Source: Watersipora subatra (taxonomy: Eukaryota; Bryozoa; Gymnolaemata; Cheilostomatida; Watersiporidae). From it: 64,000 nt of DNA. The stretch is from the NCBI RefSeq assembly GCF_963576615.1, contig NC_088708.1, positions 57,895,196 to 57,959,195 on the forward strand. Reading direction: 5' to 3'. Made by a program: the position numbers and the translations under genes. Positions 11,329 through 25,176 of this stretch are shown piece after piece. The notes beneath the pieces were generated by a model. The model was not told the DNA's origin, did not search any database, and saw only the letters and a list, made by a program, of their open reading frames with translations. Numbering within the stretch: the first letter of the stretch is position 1; every line of letters begins with the position of its first letter.

Positions 11329-11611
11329 ATATCTAGCTCTGCAGCATAGCTGAGTATAGTGGTCATTTACAATTTCAGACCAGAAAGTAGAGCTTGTGTT
11401 TGGTTCATTACCATAATACTATCTGGCTCAGGCTGTTGGTCAATGTTGTGTTTTGTGTGCATGAGTGAAAGATGTAGTTGCTGAGAGTTGTAGCTCTGTA
11501 TGGTTACCCAGAGATAGTGAACCAGCACAACAATCTTCACAATACATTGATTATAATGGTTTGGCATCCACCTTTTATAAGTAGTTTAGTATGGAAAAGT
11601 CCAACCCCTTT

Positions 11612-12036
11612 GCATGACACTGATACTATAGCATGGCACTAATCCCTTACCTTGACACTAATCCTTTATCATGACACTTTTCCTTGAGCATAGCACTAAT
11701 CCTATAGCATGACGCTAATCCTATAGTGTGACGCTAATTCTATAGCATGACTCTAATCCTATAGTGTGATGCTAAGCCTATGGCATGTCACTAATCTTAT
11801 ATTATGACTCTAATCCTATATCATGGCATTAATTCTTTAGCATGTCATGAATTTTACAGCATGCCACTAATCCTGTAGCACAGCACTAATTCTTTGACAT
11901 GAACACTAATCCTTTCCCATGACATTAGTTCTTTAGCATGACACTAATCCATTTGCATGACACTAATGTTATAGCACGACACTAGTCCTATAGCATGATG
12001 CTAATCTTTTAGCATGACACTAATCCTAATTGTGCA
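11612..12036. repeat. Diverged about 19-bp tandem array (copy B)
   Basis: Same unit as the array at 1640-1990, with about 22 units. Confidence 0.9.
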
Positions 12037-12049
12037 GTTACTACATGTA

Positions 12050-12215
12050 AATCTCAATGTTTGTCCATCTGTAGTTCTTTACTTCCGTCTGTCTAGCTAT
12101 AACGATAAAGTTTTAAGCATGAGACAGATGTTCATGCAATACACTACGCTGTCCAATTGGCCATACTATGGAATAAATTGGGCACATACTTATTGCACAT
12201 CCCAATCTTTCATGA
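12050..12215 (-). mobile_element. tRNA-derived SINE, copy 2 (internally deleted)
   Basis: Matches copy 1 at both ends (GTTTGTCCATCTGTAG body, CCATACTATGGAATAA), but the B-box region is lost. Orthologous to copy 1 within the duplication. Confidence 0.6.
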
Positions 12216-12340
12216 CTTCACCTGTAGCTAGCTTATGTGTGTAGCCATACCAGAAGAAAAATGCATGCCCTTATAGAAAAAATGCAACTTACTTGCATGT
12301 AACTTGCATGTTACTTGCATGAAACTTACTTGCATGGTTT

Positions 12341-13244
12341 ACTTGCAACAAAATTCAAATAACAGTTACATGTATTTGATATCAAAAGATTCACCATGTC
12401 TTGCTCTGCTGTGTTGTAAGTGCAAAATATGTGGAAATGTGATTACAAGCTCTGAAAAGCTCGAAAATGAACAGTTAATAGCAGCTATCATGAAAATTCC
12501 GTAGATTGGAATCTCTCTCCAAAACGACTCAAATGGGACATAGTCAAACACGATGCGCTTCTGTTTACACTTTCATGCAACCTCATTCATCGAAATATTT
12601 TCACAAACATACTTCACGCATTCAATAAAACCATGTTTATTGTCCTTGCGCATTTATTTCATCATCATTGTAATGCTGTCACTTTGAACGCTGATATCTC
12701 CAAACCTAGCCTAAAAATTTAATTTTTTAACCTTAGCTCGAAGGAGTGCATATCATGTTCTGTTAAACGTGAGGAGCCTGTTGGTCTTCTGTGATAGTCG
12801 GAAAATGCTGCAGAAATTGTTCGCGGCATTTGGCAGGAAATATGGGTCACATGATCAGATTACGACTAGATGATTAGACCAAGGTGAAACGAAACTGTGA
12901 AGTAGCGAGCATCTATATTTGGTACGGGCTTTCCGGTAGAACCCGAAGTGTTTGTCATAAACTAGTGCTACGAGACGTTTTGTATTGAGCCTTTTATTGG
13001 CCTTTTAATTCACGTGAGAACATCATGTGTCAAAACAATAATCACATCGAGTTGAATACGTCTTCGAAATAAAGGGATTCCAATCTACGGCGTTTTCGTG
13101 ATAGCTGCGATTAACTGTTCGTTTTTTTTAGCTTTTAAGAGCTTGCAATCACATTTCCACATATTTGGCACCTACAACACAACAGAGTAAGACATGGTGA
13201 ATCTTTTGATACCAAATAACTGTAATGTGAATTTTGTTGCAAGT
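12341..13244. mobile_element. Long-TIR DNA element, about 904 bp, in copy B only
   Basis: Left arm 12341-12512 and right arm 13075-13244 are inverted copies (about 170 bp each; outer ends ACTTGCAAC and GTTGCAAGT), with about 560 bp of non-coding sequence between. Copy A lacks it around 4055, so it inserted after the duplication. No clear target duplication; a local ACTTGCATG repeat sits at the left edge. Confidence 0.7.
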
Positions 13245-13642
13245 CAACCTTTAAACTCCCATGGCCAGCAAGGCTATTGCAATCAATATACATGCACTTG
13301 GATCTGCAGTAGGCTCTGCAGCTGGTACAGTATGAATTACACAGAAATAAACACAGTATGCCGAAATAAACAGAACACCTTCATTTGAAAGTTAGAATGG
13401 TAAATGTTGATTAAAACTAAATTTTATCAACCTTTTTATTACCTGGGCACCCCTGGGTATTCAGCTAGTATTTTTATATTTATATGTTAAAAAAGTGTGG
13501 AGTAAGTTTCTATACTTGAGAACACGTTAAAAGGAGATTTCACAAAGCACTGTGAATATTTAAATTAATTCTCTATCAGAATATGGAGTTAACTATACCG
13601 CAAAAATAAAATATCTTGCAATGAAAATTTGATCATTTTCAA

Positions 13643-15689
13643 TTTTGACCAATTGATTAATTTATGCTAATGAATTTCAAAAGCAAGATTGACTTTGTTT
13701 ATCGTAGGCCTATGTAATAATTCATAAAAGCTGACATTCATATTTTTATAGATTGATTGGTCATTCACATATTCGTGGATCACCTAATTAACTTTTTCAT
13801 TTTATAAATTTTAGTTATAGCACTATTGGTTGTTTAGCTGTTTTTTTCAAGTTGCAAGAATAGCACTAACGTTTTACCAAGCTTATAAGTTTTTCAATCA
13901 GAAAACAACCCTTCCATTTCACTCAACATAATGTGAGTGGAGTTGTCCCACTATTACTAGAGTGCAGTAAAACTAACAGATTATTTCTAGAGAATCAATC
14001 AATCAGTACTTTGCTTTACACAGGTTATAAATGCACATTAATTATTTTTTTTGTTGCTCATCAATATGGGATATAATAGGATAAGTTTATATGATGTACT
14101 CTTAGGCCAATCCTATGGCCACAGGCTAGCAATGGACGAATGTAACCTCACTAATTACACTAAAATAATTAGAGTGCTTAATAGCCGTATGCTGTGATGA
14201 GAGCCAGCTGACTCCTAGCCCCCACCAGCTTAAATAGGTGGTGCGACCGAACGACGAACCAGCCAGTAGACTGAACGATCAATGATTGACACGTCTTCCA
14301 GCTTTCAGATTCAAGAGGGCAGAGCTTAGCAAGCCTGTTGCTATGAAAGAACAAGGCTCGCCAGCAAGTAATAGAAGCGTTTGCACCTTCTTATACACTA
14401 CCTGTATTGCAGTGAGCAATTATCTACAAATATATTATTGGAAGCTTTCACTACGAGTTATTCTGGAACATTGGTGTGTCTAGTTGAAGAGTCGTGTTGT
14501 CTTCCTTTACAATACAGTGTTAAACAGAGAACCTATATTCTAGTCTAAACGCCTCTGCTTGATTATCAGTAGCTAATTTATATATGCAATAAGCAACTAG
14601 TCTCTTGTTATAATTGTTTTGGTATAATATACCAAAAATCTACATATTATGTAGATTGTAGATACGCGACTACACTTACTAGCCCACAAAAAAGAACAGA
14701 TTTTTAAAATGTCAAGGCTAGTTTTCAGCCAACAAGATATATTATTATTATTGATATTTTGATTAAATCGTATAGCATAATAAAATTGCAATCAATCATA
14801 ACAATATTTGAAAAAACAAAACGATAGACTGGATTATTATGATACAAAATTCTTTACACAATTACGCTAAAAAGGCACTTGAAAATGACTAATATAAATT
14901 GTATTGCTGATATGTCTACATTTGGTTAAGCTAAACTCTATTCTCTAAACAAAATGCACTAAAAATTTTACAAATAATTTCCGACTAAGAGGATGTAAAT
15001 AAAAGTAAATAGAACATTGCGAGAGACAGTCGAGCCGCTAACGACAGTCTCTGCCAAGGACATTTATTGTTTAGAGCTGTGACAAGAGAAATTGTACCGT
15101 TATGTTTCCTAAAACATAAAACTTGGCCAAATCAGTATAGCAGCCTGACCTCATTGTCACAACTCTCTACAATATACAACATCGGTCTTCACTGGACAGC
15201 CAATCAGAAGCACCCATAAGATAGCATAGACGTATAGAAAATATTAAAAGAGCACCTTTTGGAGTGACAGTATAGTTTATCTGTACAGTTAAAAACTTTA
15301 ATTAAAAAAATGCTGGTTTGGTGAAGATTTGAGCAGATGGGTGATCTCCTTGCCAGACTTTGGAGTTATGTTACTATTGTGTGAGAACCTGTCAGACGAG
15401 GTCTCCTCTCGTAATATCTGCAAATACATCTCATTGTTTTATTGAAAATGTTTCTTCAAATAATATAAAGAGTGAGTATTTCTGATAAAAGTGAATCATT
15501 CTTAAAAATTAACCTTCTGTTACAAATTTAAACTCTATGAGAAGCTTTAAACGGACTCAATAATTTAGCATAATATATCTAACGCAAACATCTATGATTG
15601 GGAGCATGTATTACACAAAAGGTTTACAGTGGAGTTCAAGCGTATCTTTGTAGGAAGTCAGCAACACTTTCCAAAATAACAATAGTTGA
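13643..15689. other. Intergenic, nothing coding recognised
   Basis: Between copy B and the 3' end of the nephrin-like gene. Two adjacent short dyads occur at 14619-14661 (TTGGTATAATATACCAA and ATCTACATATTATGTAGAT). Confidence 0.6.
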
Positions 15690-15855
15690 AACTATACTTG
15701 ATACATATGTAGTATGCACTTGATGTGTACACTATGTGTACTTAATATATACTTGATATGTACTTGATATGTACTTGATATGTACCTAATAAGTATGTGA
15801 CATGTACTTGATGTGTACTTAATATATACTTGATATGTACTTGATATGCACCTAT
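15690..15855. repeat. 11-bp tandem array (ACTTGATATGT)
   Basis: About 14 imperfect units, intergenic, downstream of the nephrin-like gene. Confidence 0.85.
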
Positions 15856-16094
15856 GTGGCCATTTGGTGAAGTGTCTCAAGCCAAGAAACCTGAAGAGTC
15901 TATGACCAAATAAAAGTTTTTATTTCGAGTTAAATTTATGCCAATTGTTTTGATTCTATTTCTCTCCAACCCCAATAGACGTCATTCAACACCAGGAAAC
16001 TATAAACTGTCTGTCATGAATTTAATATGAGGCTCATTCACACTTGCAGAGTTCTGCTTTCAAGGTAATGAGAAAGTTTAGATTACTCTGTTCA

Positions 16095-16100
16095 TTTATT
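16095..16100 (-). terminator. Candidate polyadenylation signal of the nephrin-like gene
   Basis: AATAAA on the minus strand, about 170 bases past the stop codon. The position is right for a 3' UTR signal but such hexamers are frequent in AT-rich DNA. Confidence 0.4.
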
Positions 16101-16266
16101 AAGTTTGTTTCCAAATGTTACCTGCTTGTAAACACATTAATTTCATTCAGTTTTTCATGAAACAATTTTCTTGAAGAAACTATATATTACTGTGAAACTT
16201 GAACAGCATAACAAGTAGAAGAAACTTTCTGCTGCTGCCCATGCTAGGCTCAATAAAAAGACACTA

Positions 16267-16422
16267 TTACATATCGAGGAGTTGCCCACCTTGTACAGGG
16301 GAGTAGCTGACAATGGGGGAGTAATTCCTGTCTGGTGTTAGAGGATTTCCAAGACCATTGGGAATGTTTGATATTTTTCCTGGAGCTTTGGGAGCACTTG
16401 GACGCCCTCTTACAAACGCCGG
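16267..16422 (-). CDS. Nephrin-like gene, coding exon 21 (C-terminus and stop)
   Basis: Acceptor TTTATGTAG; phase 0 in. Residues 1246-1296 are Pro/Ser/Asn-rich and end QLLDM followed by TAA at 16269-16267. No classical class I PDZ ligand is visible. Confidence 0.9.
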   Translation of the reverse strand, partial: PAFVRGRPSAPKAPGKISNIPNGLGNPLTPDRNYSPIVSYSPVQGGQLLDM

Positions 16423-19400
16423 CTACATAAATATGACAACTCTAAACATACATTCATTAACTGCAGGTTTAGGTGACTTAAAACTAAGACATTTTTAAAG
16501 TCTCCAGCTCAATATAGGTTACATTTATCTACAGCACATATGTTTACCAGAGCAGTATAACCTGGAGGTTTATAACAAACATATAGCCATCTTCCATAGT
16601 GATTATAAAAGGCGTGCCATGAGATTTCCATTAATTGATATAATCAAAACTGTGCCTACTTGTAGATGTGCCTCCCTCGATCTATCCTTCAATGGTTTCG
16701 AGTTTTAACAGCTGCCTAAGCAATACCTAATGTAAGTATACTCAGAAAAAGCTAGAAAAATTGGAGTGTTTTCATATTCCTAGAGAAATAAAATATGAAA
16801 ATTCTGTATTTGTTATTTTTTGTTAGGTTTAAACAAGTTTGACAAAACAAAACCAACGTTCATGTAATATTCAACGTACAATGGCAAAATAATATTACTT
16901 GTATCGGTAGACAGCAACAAGCAATAAATTTATGTCCATTAGCAATGTTTAACCAAAAATGTAGATATGATAACAATCAACCCATATTTATTTTGTTAGC
17001 AATCTTTGGCTTTCTTAATCGAGTTTCTACAAAAGTTCTATAGGGCAACAATATGGCACAATAATAATATCGCATTGTCCACAGCCATAGAACTATTAAC
17101 TATACTATATACTATATTAAAGTATGGTTAATAAGTCTATGGTCCACAGTATTGAGTGTTGATTTACTAGGCTAAATAGATGGGTGACTGCATTACGATT
17201 ATAGCAGATAACTCACATTTATTATTGACCTGCGTGACTTCTCACACACTAACATAATGACATTTTATAAACTGATTCATAAAAAATACTTCTGATTGAA
17301 ATAAATTGTTTTGTCTTGTAATAAATTTAGTGATTATACTTGGTCACTGTCACATCTTCAGTAAATGTATAAAAGATATAGAACCAGGAGGATCCTACAG
17401 AATCACAACGTGAACCATGGCACCTAAGTGACTCACTGCTACTCAGTTGAGTAGTCCAGTACGTCCCAGACATGAATAAACAGACAATTAAATAGAAAAT
17501 TTACAAAAAAAGTAAACAGTTTATACAGACCCTTTCTACAGGCTGAGCGGTATAGCGCAGTGACCTATCAACATTTCTCACAAGTTGTGCGTACTGCTGG
17601 TCCGTACTGGCGGTAGGAAGACTGGCTATGCTTTGATGTAGTCGACCGTATGTCCCGGAATTCCCCAAGGGATCTATGTATAAAAGTGAATATCAAAGTG
17701 ATCAATCCCGAGTTACCAATAACCAGCTATGCTGACAGACTTGTTCTATATTTGTTCCTGAGCACTGATCAGTACCTATGGAAGTATCTAGTGGTATATA
17801 TATATATACAGTGAAACATGGATAACTCGCCCTCGAATATAGCGAACACATGGTTAACTCGACTGGATTTGCTTGGTCCGTTCCTACGCAATGATAAATG
17901 GCTCTATATAACTCGAACTCAACACTGTTAATTCGAACTGTTTTTTGCCCAATGGCTACCGAAATGGTTGCTATCGCTTTAGAAAATCACTTTATTCCAA
18001 GCCATAGAGGTAAACCTCAACTTTTCGTAATTCATAAGCGTCGTTACTACCTCCATCGGCAAAATATTTTTGTCAACGACTGTTCTAAAGGTTTGGTGAA
18101 ATTTGATTTATACTGTTATACGATGAATAGCACGGGCTAGCGGGGTCACGGGCGCAAGGATTTTTGCCACGCACATACAAAACAAAAACAGCATGTTGTT
18201 TTTGTTTTGTATTTGCGTGGCGAAAATCCTTGAGTGCGTGACCCGGCTAGCCCGTGATGAATAGTTTTCCGACGTGGATTCCGTGTTGAATCAACGTCGG
18301 AATGTTGAATGTTTAAAACGTTTTAAAAATTGTGGTAATTAAACGTATACGTTGTCTTAGCTAAAAAAACTATTCATCGTTTGACCTAAACACAGAATAC
18401 GTGTGTACATTCAATAAGTATCCATTCAAAAAACGTTAGTGATATACAATGTACCGTAAAACCTCTTAAAACTTTTAATTGAACTGCCTCGGAGTGTTGC
18501 TCTTAACGAATGCCAGGTAAAGTAAGTTAATCTTTGCATAAACTTCAAGAAAAATCGGCAAAATTGATCGTGGGTAAAACGCTCAAAAGAAAAAGATGTC
18601 TTTTCTTTTGAGCATTTCAGCAACGATCAAGTTTTGCCAATGTCAATCTAAAAAAACGTCCTGGCAATAACATCACCTCAAACAACAAACCAATCTCAAG
18701 TGATAGAAAAATCTCTATACTTTTTGATAAAAACGTTTTAAACTTTACATTAGAAGCATTTAATTTGAAACAAGCCATTTGTGCTTTTGATTTATATTAT
18801 AGTTTGTATATGTTCATGTATTTACTAATAAATAAGTAAATACATGGACTTGTGACAGTGCTCTGATAACTTGAACACTCTGATAATTCGAACACTTTTG
18901 CTCGGTCCCTTGAAGTTTGAGTTATCCGAGTTTCACTGTATATATATATAATATGTCTATTATAATATATAATATATATATATAATTCTACTTATAATTC
19001 TATAATTCAGCATATGTATGTATCTATTGTTTATGTAATTTCAGCTGGGTGCCTTCCACTATTCAACAAACACTCCCGGAAAGGATTTCTCGAACTGTGT
19101 TTTATCTATGCCCTAATTCATTGCCGGCCTTATTTTCAAAGGTTCATAACTGAGCATTTTTACTTTAATAACAACAAACCTTCCGATCTGGTCCAGGGAG
19201 GAGGTTGATTGTTTGGAGGAACTGACCGAGGACTAATGTATGTAGCATCGTCTGTTACATCTCGTATATGATTGTTAGAGTTGTCTCCCTCGTAGTGCTT
19301 AGAATAATCATCATCCAGGCCCTTATCATAAGTGCTATAGCTCTTTACATCATCATTGTAATAGGAACCATCATGGTTGGTGCCGAACAACTCTACTGTG

Positions 19401-22400
19401 TTGGTTTGACTCACTGAGTCTGTACCTGTAATGTGTTTACATCATAACTTCATTCTGCCCTGCAGATGTTTATGTATATTTGTCATTCTATGGCACCTTG
19501 CTTTTTGTGTAGATCCTAGGGCTATGGAAATGCGAGTAACACTCATACAGTTTATAATTACTTGTTTTACAAGTTCATGGCTAATAAATAACACACTCTA
19601 ACTCTATGGCAACAAACACTGTTTTTACACAGATCCTTAGGCTAATGAGATAATTAATGATACACTCCAGTTCTATGATACTGTTGCTTGTTACACAGAA
19701 CCTCAGGCTAGCACACTCTCATATCATGACTTACATGTATATATCTGGAGTATTTCAAATTTGGCAAGTCATCAAGGCCCAGATCTTTCTTTAGTAATTC
19801 CCTAAAGTTGTGGTACTCAGTCTAATGTAAGTTGCAGCAGGTTGAATAATCAAATGTTCACATTTGTTACAGTTACAATGCATGATCACTCAACTGCCCT
19901 GTTGTTGATGAACCAAACATGGTTGAAAATATATAAAGTTTGATAAGTACATTGTATAGTATAGTGATAAGTACATTGCATAGTGAGGTATGTAGTACAT
20001 AGTATAAGTACATTGTATAGTACAGTGTATAGTATAGTGATAAGTACATTGTATAGTGAGGTTAAAACATGTTTTCATTGAAGGAACAACGACTACATTT
20101 CAGGTAGCGTAACTGATATATTCGATGCTTGCATCTGATGATAGACTTTAAACTTCTTAGACATAGAACCATAGCCTAAGTTTGTTAGACAACTATGAAT
20201 ACTAACCTTCACTGGACTTCCTCCGACGTCTCCTCCTTACGAATACACAAATGAGAACAGTTGTAACTATAAGCAGAAGTCCACCGACAACAGCCAGGAC
20301 CATGATTATTATAAACATGGGTTCTTCAGGCCTCGGCGCTGGAGTTGTAGATGAAGGAGTTACTGTAATATAACAAAACTCGACATGAAATTCTGCAGAC
20401 TGAAGTTATACTGCTGTGATCTGGATTACATGAAACTTATAAGATGTTTGTTAGGAAAGAACTCTGTAGCAGTGGAGTGTTGAAATGCTGTGAGTTTTTG
20501 ACACAAGCCAACAGTAAAGGTGAGAGCAGTGAGTTATTGTAAGTATTGTAGCTTTTGAGAATAAGTAAGTAATAACAAGAGAGCGCTAGTTTTAGCTACA
20601 TGACACTTTCATGCACGCTCATTTTAATGACAGTTAAACTTGCGGCTCAGATAAAAAGGAAGTACGGTGCATGATTATAAATATATATGCAGATAAATTA
20701 CAACCATTATGTTGTGAACTCCATATTAGGAAAATCCATCTAGAGAATGAGTTGATATTTATAAGCGTCAAACAGTATTTGCCAGGCCTTTCACAGACCT
20801 GTATTTTTAGTGAAATCGTTTATGGTACTGTATCCGTAAATATAGAGCACAAAGACCTATGCGTACATATAACGGCAAACAGCTAAATTTAATTTTTTAA
20901 TAATACCTCTTTTTGGGTTGATGAGAAGCCAAAAGTATAAGCCACTTTAGTCAGGATGAAAGGGTTTACTTCCCATGCGAACAGAGCAGGCATCAACTGC
21001 ACTCCTATGAACTGACGTTAGCCATGCTATTATCTGTACACCACTTGCTATTTTGTGTTTAATTGTGGCCAAACATCAAATAAAAAGTTTGTAAGTGTAT
21101 TTTTTAGAATTAATCTACTTATGTTGTTTGTTAAAAATACAACTTGCTAAGTTGCTAGCAATCTTGCTACAGTTTCTACCACTTTTTTAAGTTTTTATGA
21201 TAATGATATAATAACAAACTAAAAATATTTATGTGTTTGATTCTTATTACAATATAACAGAAATGTAAGGGAGTCGAATTGAGATTCCCCAATGAGGGAC
21301 TATGGGATAAAAAAGTCAGTTGAAGCGCCGATCGCAACTGAGGAAACCATCTCATCAATCCCAACCAAAATTTCCGACATAAACAGTTTTGGTTAGAAGA
21401 AACAGCTGATGCTTAAATGCCTAAGTTAGCTGAATTTGGACCAGATGCAACCAAAATTGCTGAATTTGGACCAGGTGCGATGAAACTCGCATTTGGTGGA
21501 CGACTTGTTCTTAAGGAAAACAGCATTTACTTAATTTTATAAACGGCTGCTTCACTTCTGGTTCACAACCCAACAAATGAAATGGAGCGGCCATAAGACA
21601 CGAGGTAACTAACGTAATGTTACTTGTCTGAGTGCCCAGTTTTTACAAACTTCAGTTACGTGTACTATGCTTAAGAAAGGCTCAATTTGTAAGCTGAAGA
21701 TACTATATTCCTTACAACCGATCCGATGCACTAGCATTGATTACTGCCCTCTGCCTAGAAGGGTCACATGTTTGCAAATGAAAGTGACAGCGGAGTGCAT
21801 AAGTCAAAGGGTGAAAGCCAGCCTCACCAAGGTCACATAGTTGTTATGAATTTAATATCTTTGTTTACAAAATATATGACCTTTTGGTCGATATTATTAG
21901 AGCTTGTGAAAACTATCAGATCTTTTAAAAAAGATGTTTAAATGAGTTTGTGTCGAGTGAATTTATGACATGATGTCAATTGTTACTGATATTTCCACTG
22001 TAGTCCAATGTTCAAGCCAAATTTTACATGTATTTAAAATGACAAACATTCACATAAATTCAGAAAACATGGATACATGTATAATAAAATTCTGCTACAC
22101 CAAGATTGATTTGCTCTTTTAGATTTTGATGAAGATGAAAAAGAAACATTTTTTATTTCTTAGATACTAGCAGACAATAAATTATATGGTACACATTCAC
22201 TGAATTGATATCTAAATTCACTTAAAATACTGTCTGCTGAGCATCCGGTGAAAAGATCATGAAATTAACAAACGTATATGTGCATGGATTAGCAGCTGTG
22301 CTGAGGAAATCTCAAAGGCGTGGAAGTGAGAGAACAATCTCGAAATATTTTATAACAACAAGCTTGTAAGCGAAAACTATTATGGTGACACAGACCAAAC

Positions 22401-25132
22401 CAGCTAGACCACAATATGTAAGTTACCTGGCGGATATGCTAAACAAACAAAGTCTTGTGTTAACATACATTTAACTGTCTAGTATACATCAGAGAATACT
22501 AAAAGAAAATTATTAAAAATCTGTAATCTGGTCCTTTGGCTAACAAACAATGATTTTGTCAGAGCTAGGTAAATGGAAGTAACAAAACGTTTCTTAAACT
22601 TTCGCAAATAAACAAAATTAAATAGCGGATGATATAATTAATTTTAACTGTTGACATATAGCTTCAAAGGAAAGTCAGATCTTTACTGTAATAAGAGTCA
22701 TGTTCGTTTGTCTGTCTGTCAAAAGCCACCCTAGCAGCGTTAGTAAAAAAGATAGAGCCGCGCAGGTAAAAAGAAAGATAGAGCCGCGCAGGTAAAAAGG
22801 AAAAAGATGGAGCCGCGCAGGTACAAAGGAAGAAGATAGCACCGTCAGGTATTATACTCAAATTTAAAGCTAAACTCGCTACCATCGGCACCACTCGACC
22901 ACCTGTAAATATCTACGAATAACTGTGCACATAGTTATTACACATAGAATAATTTCATGTTTAACCTAAATTCTTCGATCTGTTGAGGTACTGTCAAGTT
23001 GGGAGGCATACTATGGTTTACTTAATAACTTTCATTATTGCTAAAATACTCTACCTCCTGTTGTGACAGAGACTGGCGGCTCCAGAAATGCACTACTTCC
23101 CAATTCATTTGTCGCTTGGACAGTAATCTTGTAGGAGGACTTAGCCTGGAGACCTGTATAGAGTATGTTTGATTTTGAGCACAAAATAACAAAAATAACA
23201 CAAAGTAGGAATACAAAAATAACTGAACAAAAAGCTTTCATCAGAAAAAAAGGTGTTGAATGTGCTGTAAGATGAATTCTGTCATGTGCTGCCATTACGT
23301 CATCTGCAATGGGAACCAAGCCTAAGTTATTGCCACGGCAAACATTGTAGGCGGAGGTTCCAATGCTATCGGATATCATATGACGCTCATTACTTCCGGC
23401 TGTTTAATAAAATAAGTTTGTCATATATCAATCACCCTATTATTGCTCATAATGTTGAAATACTCCGAGTTCACACCAGAAGCGCTGAAGGAAAAGCTTG
23501 GCACCAGAGGAGTGAACAGGCAGGTGGAAAACAAGAGCTTATCGCAAGGTTCCCACATAATAACAAGGCTATGGGAACATCATTTTACTATCAGTGGCTA
23601 TAGCAATAGTCCAATGACATTTAGGTCAAGTAATGCAAATATTTACTGTAATAAATAGACCATGATAATTTTGGAAACTTCTAAGAAAAATTTCAAAGCA
23701 CTTGACTGATAATTGAAAAACTGGTTATAGCACAACCTGTAAGCAGTGCGCTGTCAGGGAGATAACTCCACCAGATCTTTATTGGTTTGCATGACTCCTA
23801 AGTATTAACCAACAACTGAAAAAGCTAGTAGAGCAGTTTAATCAGTACTAATGAAAAATTGTAGCTTCTACTTGCTGGTGAAAAATCTAATCAAGAACTT
23901 ATAGTTTGCAATTCTGTTAGTGTTTATGTTTAAATTCTGGGTTGCTCTAAAAAAGATAGGAAACTGTAAGCCAAAAGGTTTTCTTAAAATTTTGTACAAT
24001 AGCCTAAAGAAAATTTAAGAATAGACTGAGATTTTATAAACTTAATGTAACCGACACCATAGTGAGTCAGAATCGGCTCTAAGATTGTTGCAGCATCCAA
24101 TAAACAGAGAGGTTTTGGCAGTCACCAGCTCTGCTGTGTGGAACAAGATCTAAACTAACATTTCTGGTAAAGCTGTAAGTCGTATCTATTTGTTCATATA
24201 TTCAGTGATGAACTTGGTTGCTTACCAGTAAGTGTAAAGGGGGGAGCATTTACATCAGCGTACAAGCGGACTGGAGCCTCGGGTCCTGGTATAAAATACA
24301 TTACTGTGAAAAATTGGTCAAGCCCGCCATTAAAGCCAGGTACCCAGGTGAGAATAGCAGAATCATAAGTCATGTTGAGCACTTCAAGGTCTGTTGGAGG
24401 ATCTGGTATGCCTGCAAAACACGAGCAAGCAGAAATTATTGTTTTTGTTAGATGTCTTCTTTGTTATTACATATGGTCGCTGTGACTAGAGCGATGTTTC
24501 ATGCAGCAAAGTATTAAAAATACTATCTTTGCCGTACTGAAAGAGTGTTCATCTGTCCATCTGTACAAACCCATGGTTAGAGATTAAAATAAAGAATTAC
24601 TCACACAGGATTTGAGCTTTAGACACCCAATTTGGTAGACCGGCGCTTTAGCAAATGCATCAATCAACTGCCCATTGACATCATAGAATGATTGTATGAA
24701 TAGTTATTACACCTGATGATCTCTCACAGCACTCTAGACTATCAGAGTACCAAGGCGAGTTAAAGATAATTTGAATTGAAATGATTTTAGGCATCTGAGA
24801 TGAACAATCTCAACAGAGTTGAAAATTTTTAAAAAAGTTTCATCATGAACTTACTACTGACACAGTAATGCGATACGATATTTATTGCTGCTACATTGTT
24901 TTCATAAATAAAAAATTTAATGCATCAATTCACACAACAACAAATACAGAGGACATCTCTATGACAACAATCGGTTGACATTATGTCAATGCGAAGCTTT
25001 ACTAATGGTTTTTCTTCACAATTGAGCAATTGCTAATTATGCTTACTCTAGTTCAGATCAATACCAACACTACTAGTTTGGGAGAAAACAACTTCAATAT
25101 GCATGAGGAAGTGAAATGACTATGTTCGGTGG

Positions 25133-25176
<44 letters not shown>

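Larger units (their letters stand above)
9814..13642 (+). repeat. Composite repeat segment, copy B (paired with 891-4765)
   Basis: Same order and orientation as copy A, 8.9 kb away, with a greatly expanded 14-bp array and a private inverted-repeat element at 12341-13244. The IFI27-like gene lies between the copies. Confidence 0.85.

Noticed and set aside
10114-11366. Very long overlapping open frames of 340-400 codons on the minus strand and many on the plus strand
   Set aside because: They are created by a stop-free 14-bp repeat read in all frames; no coding signature.
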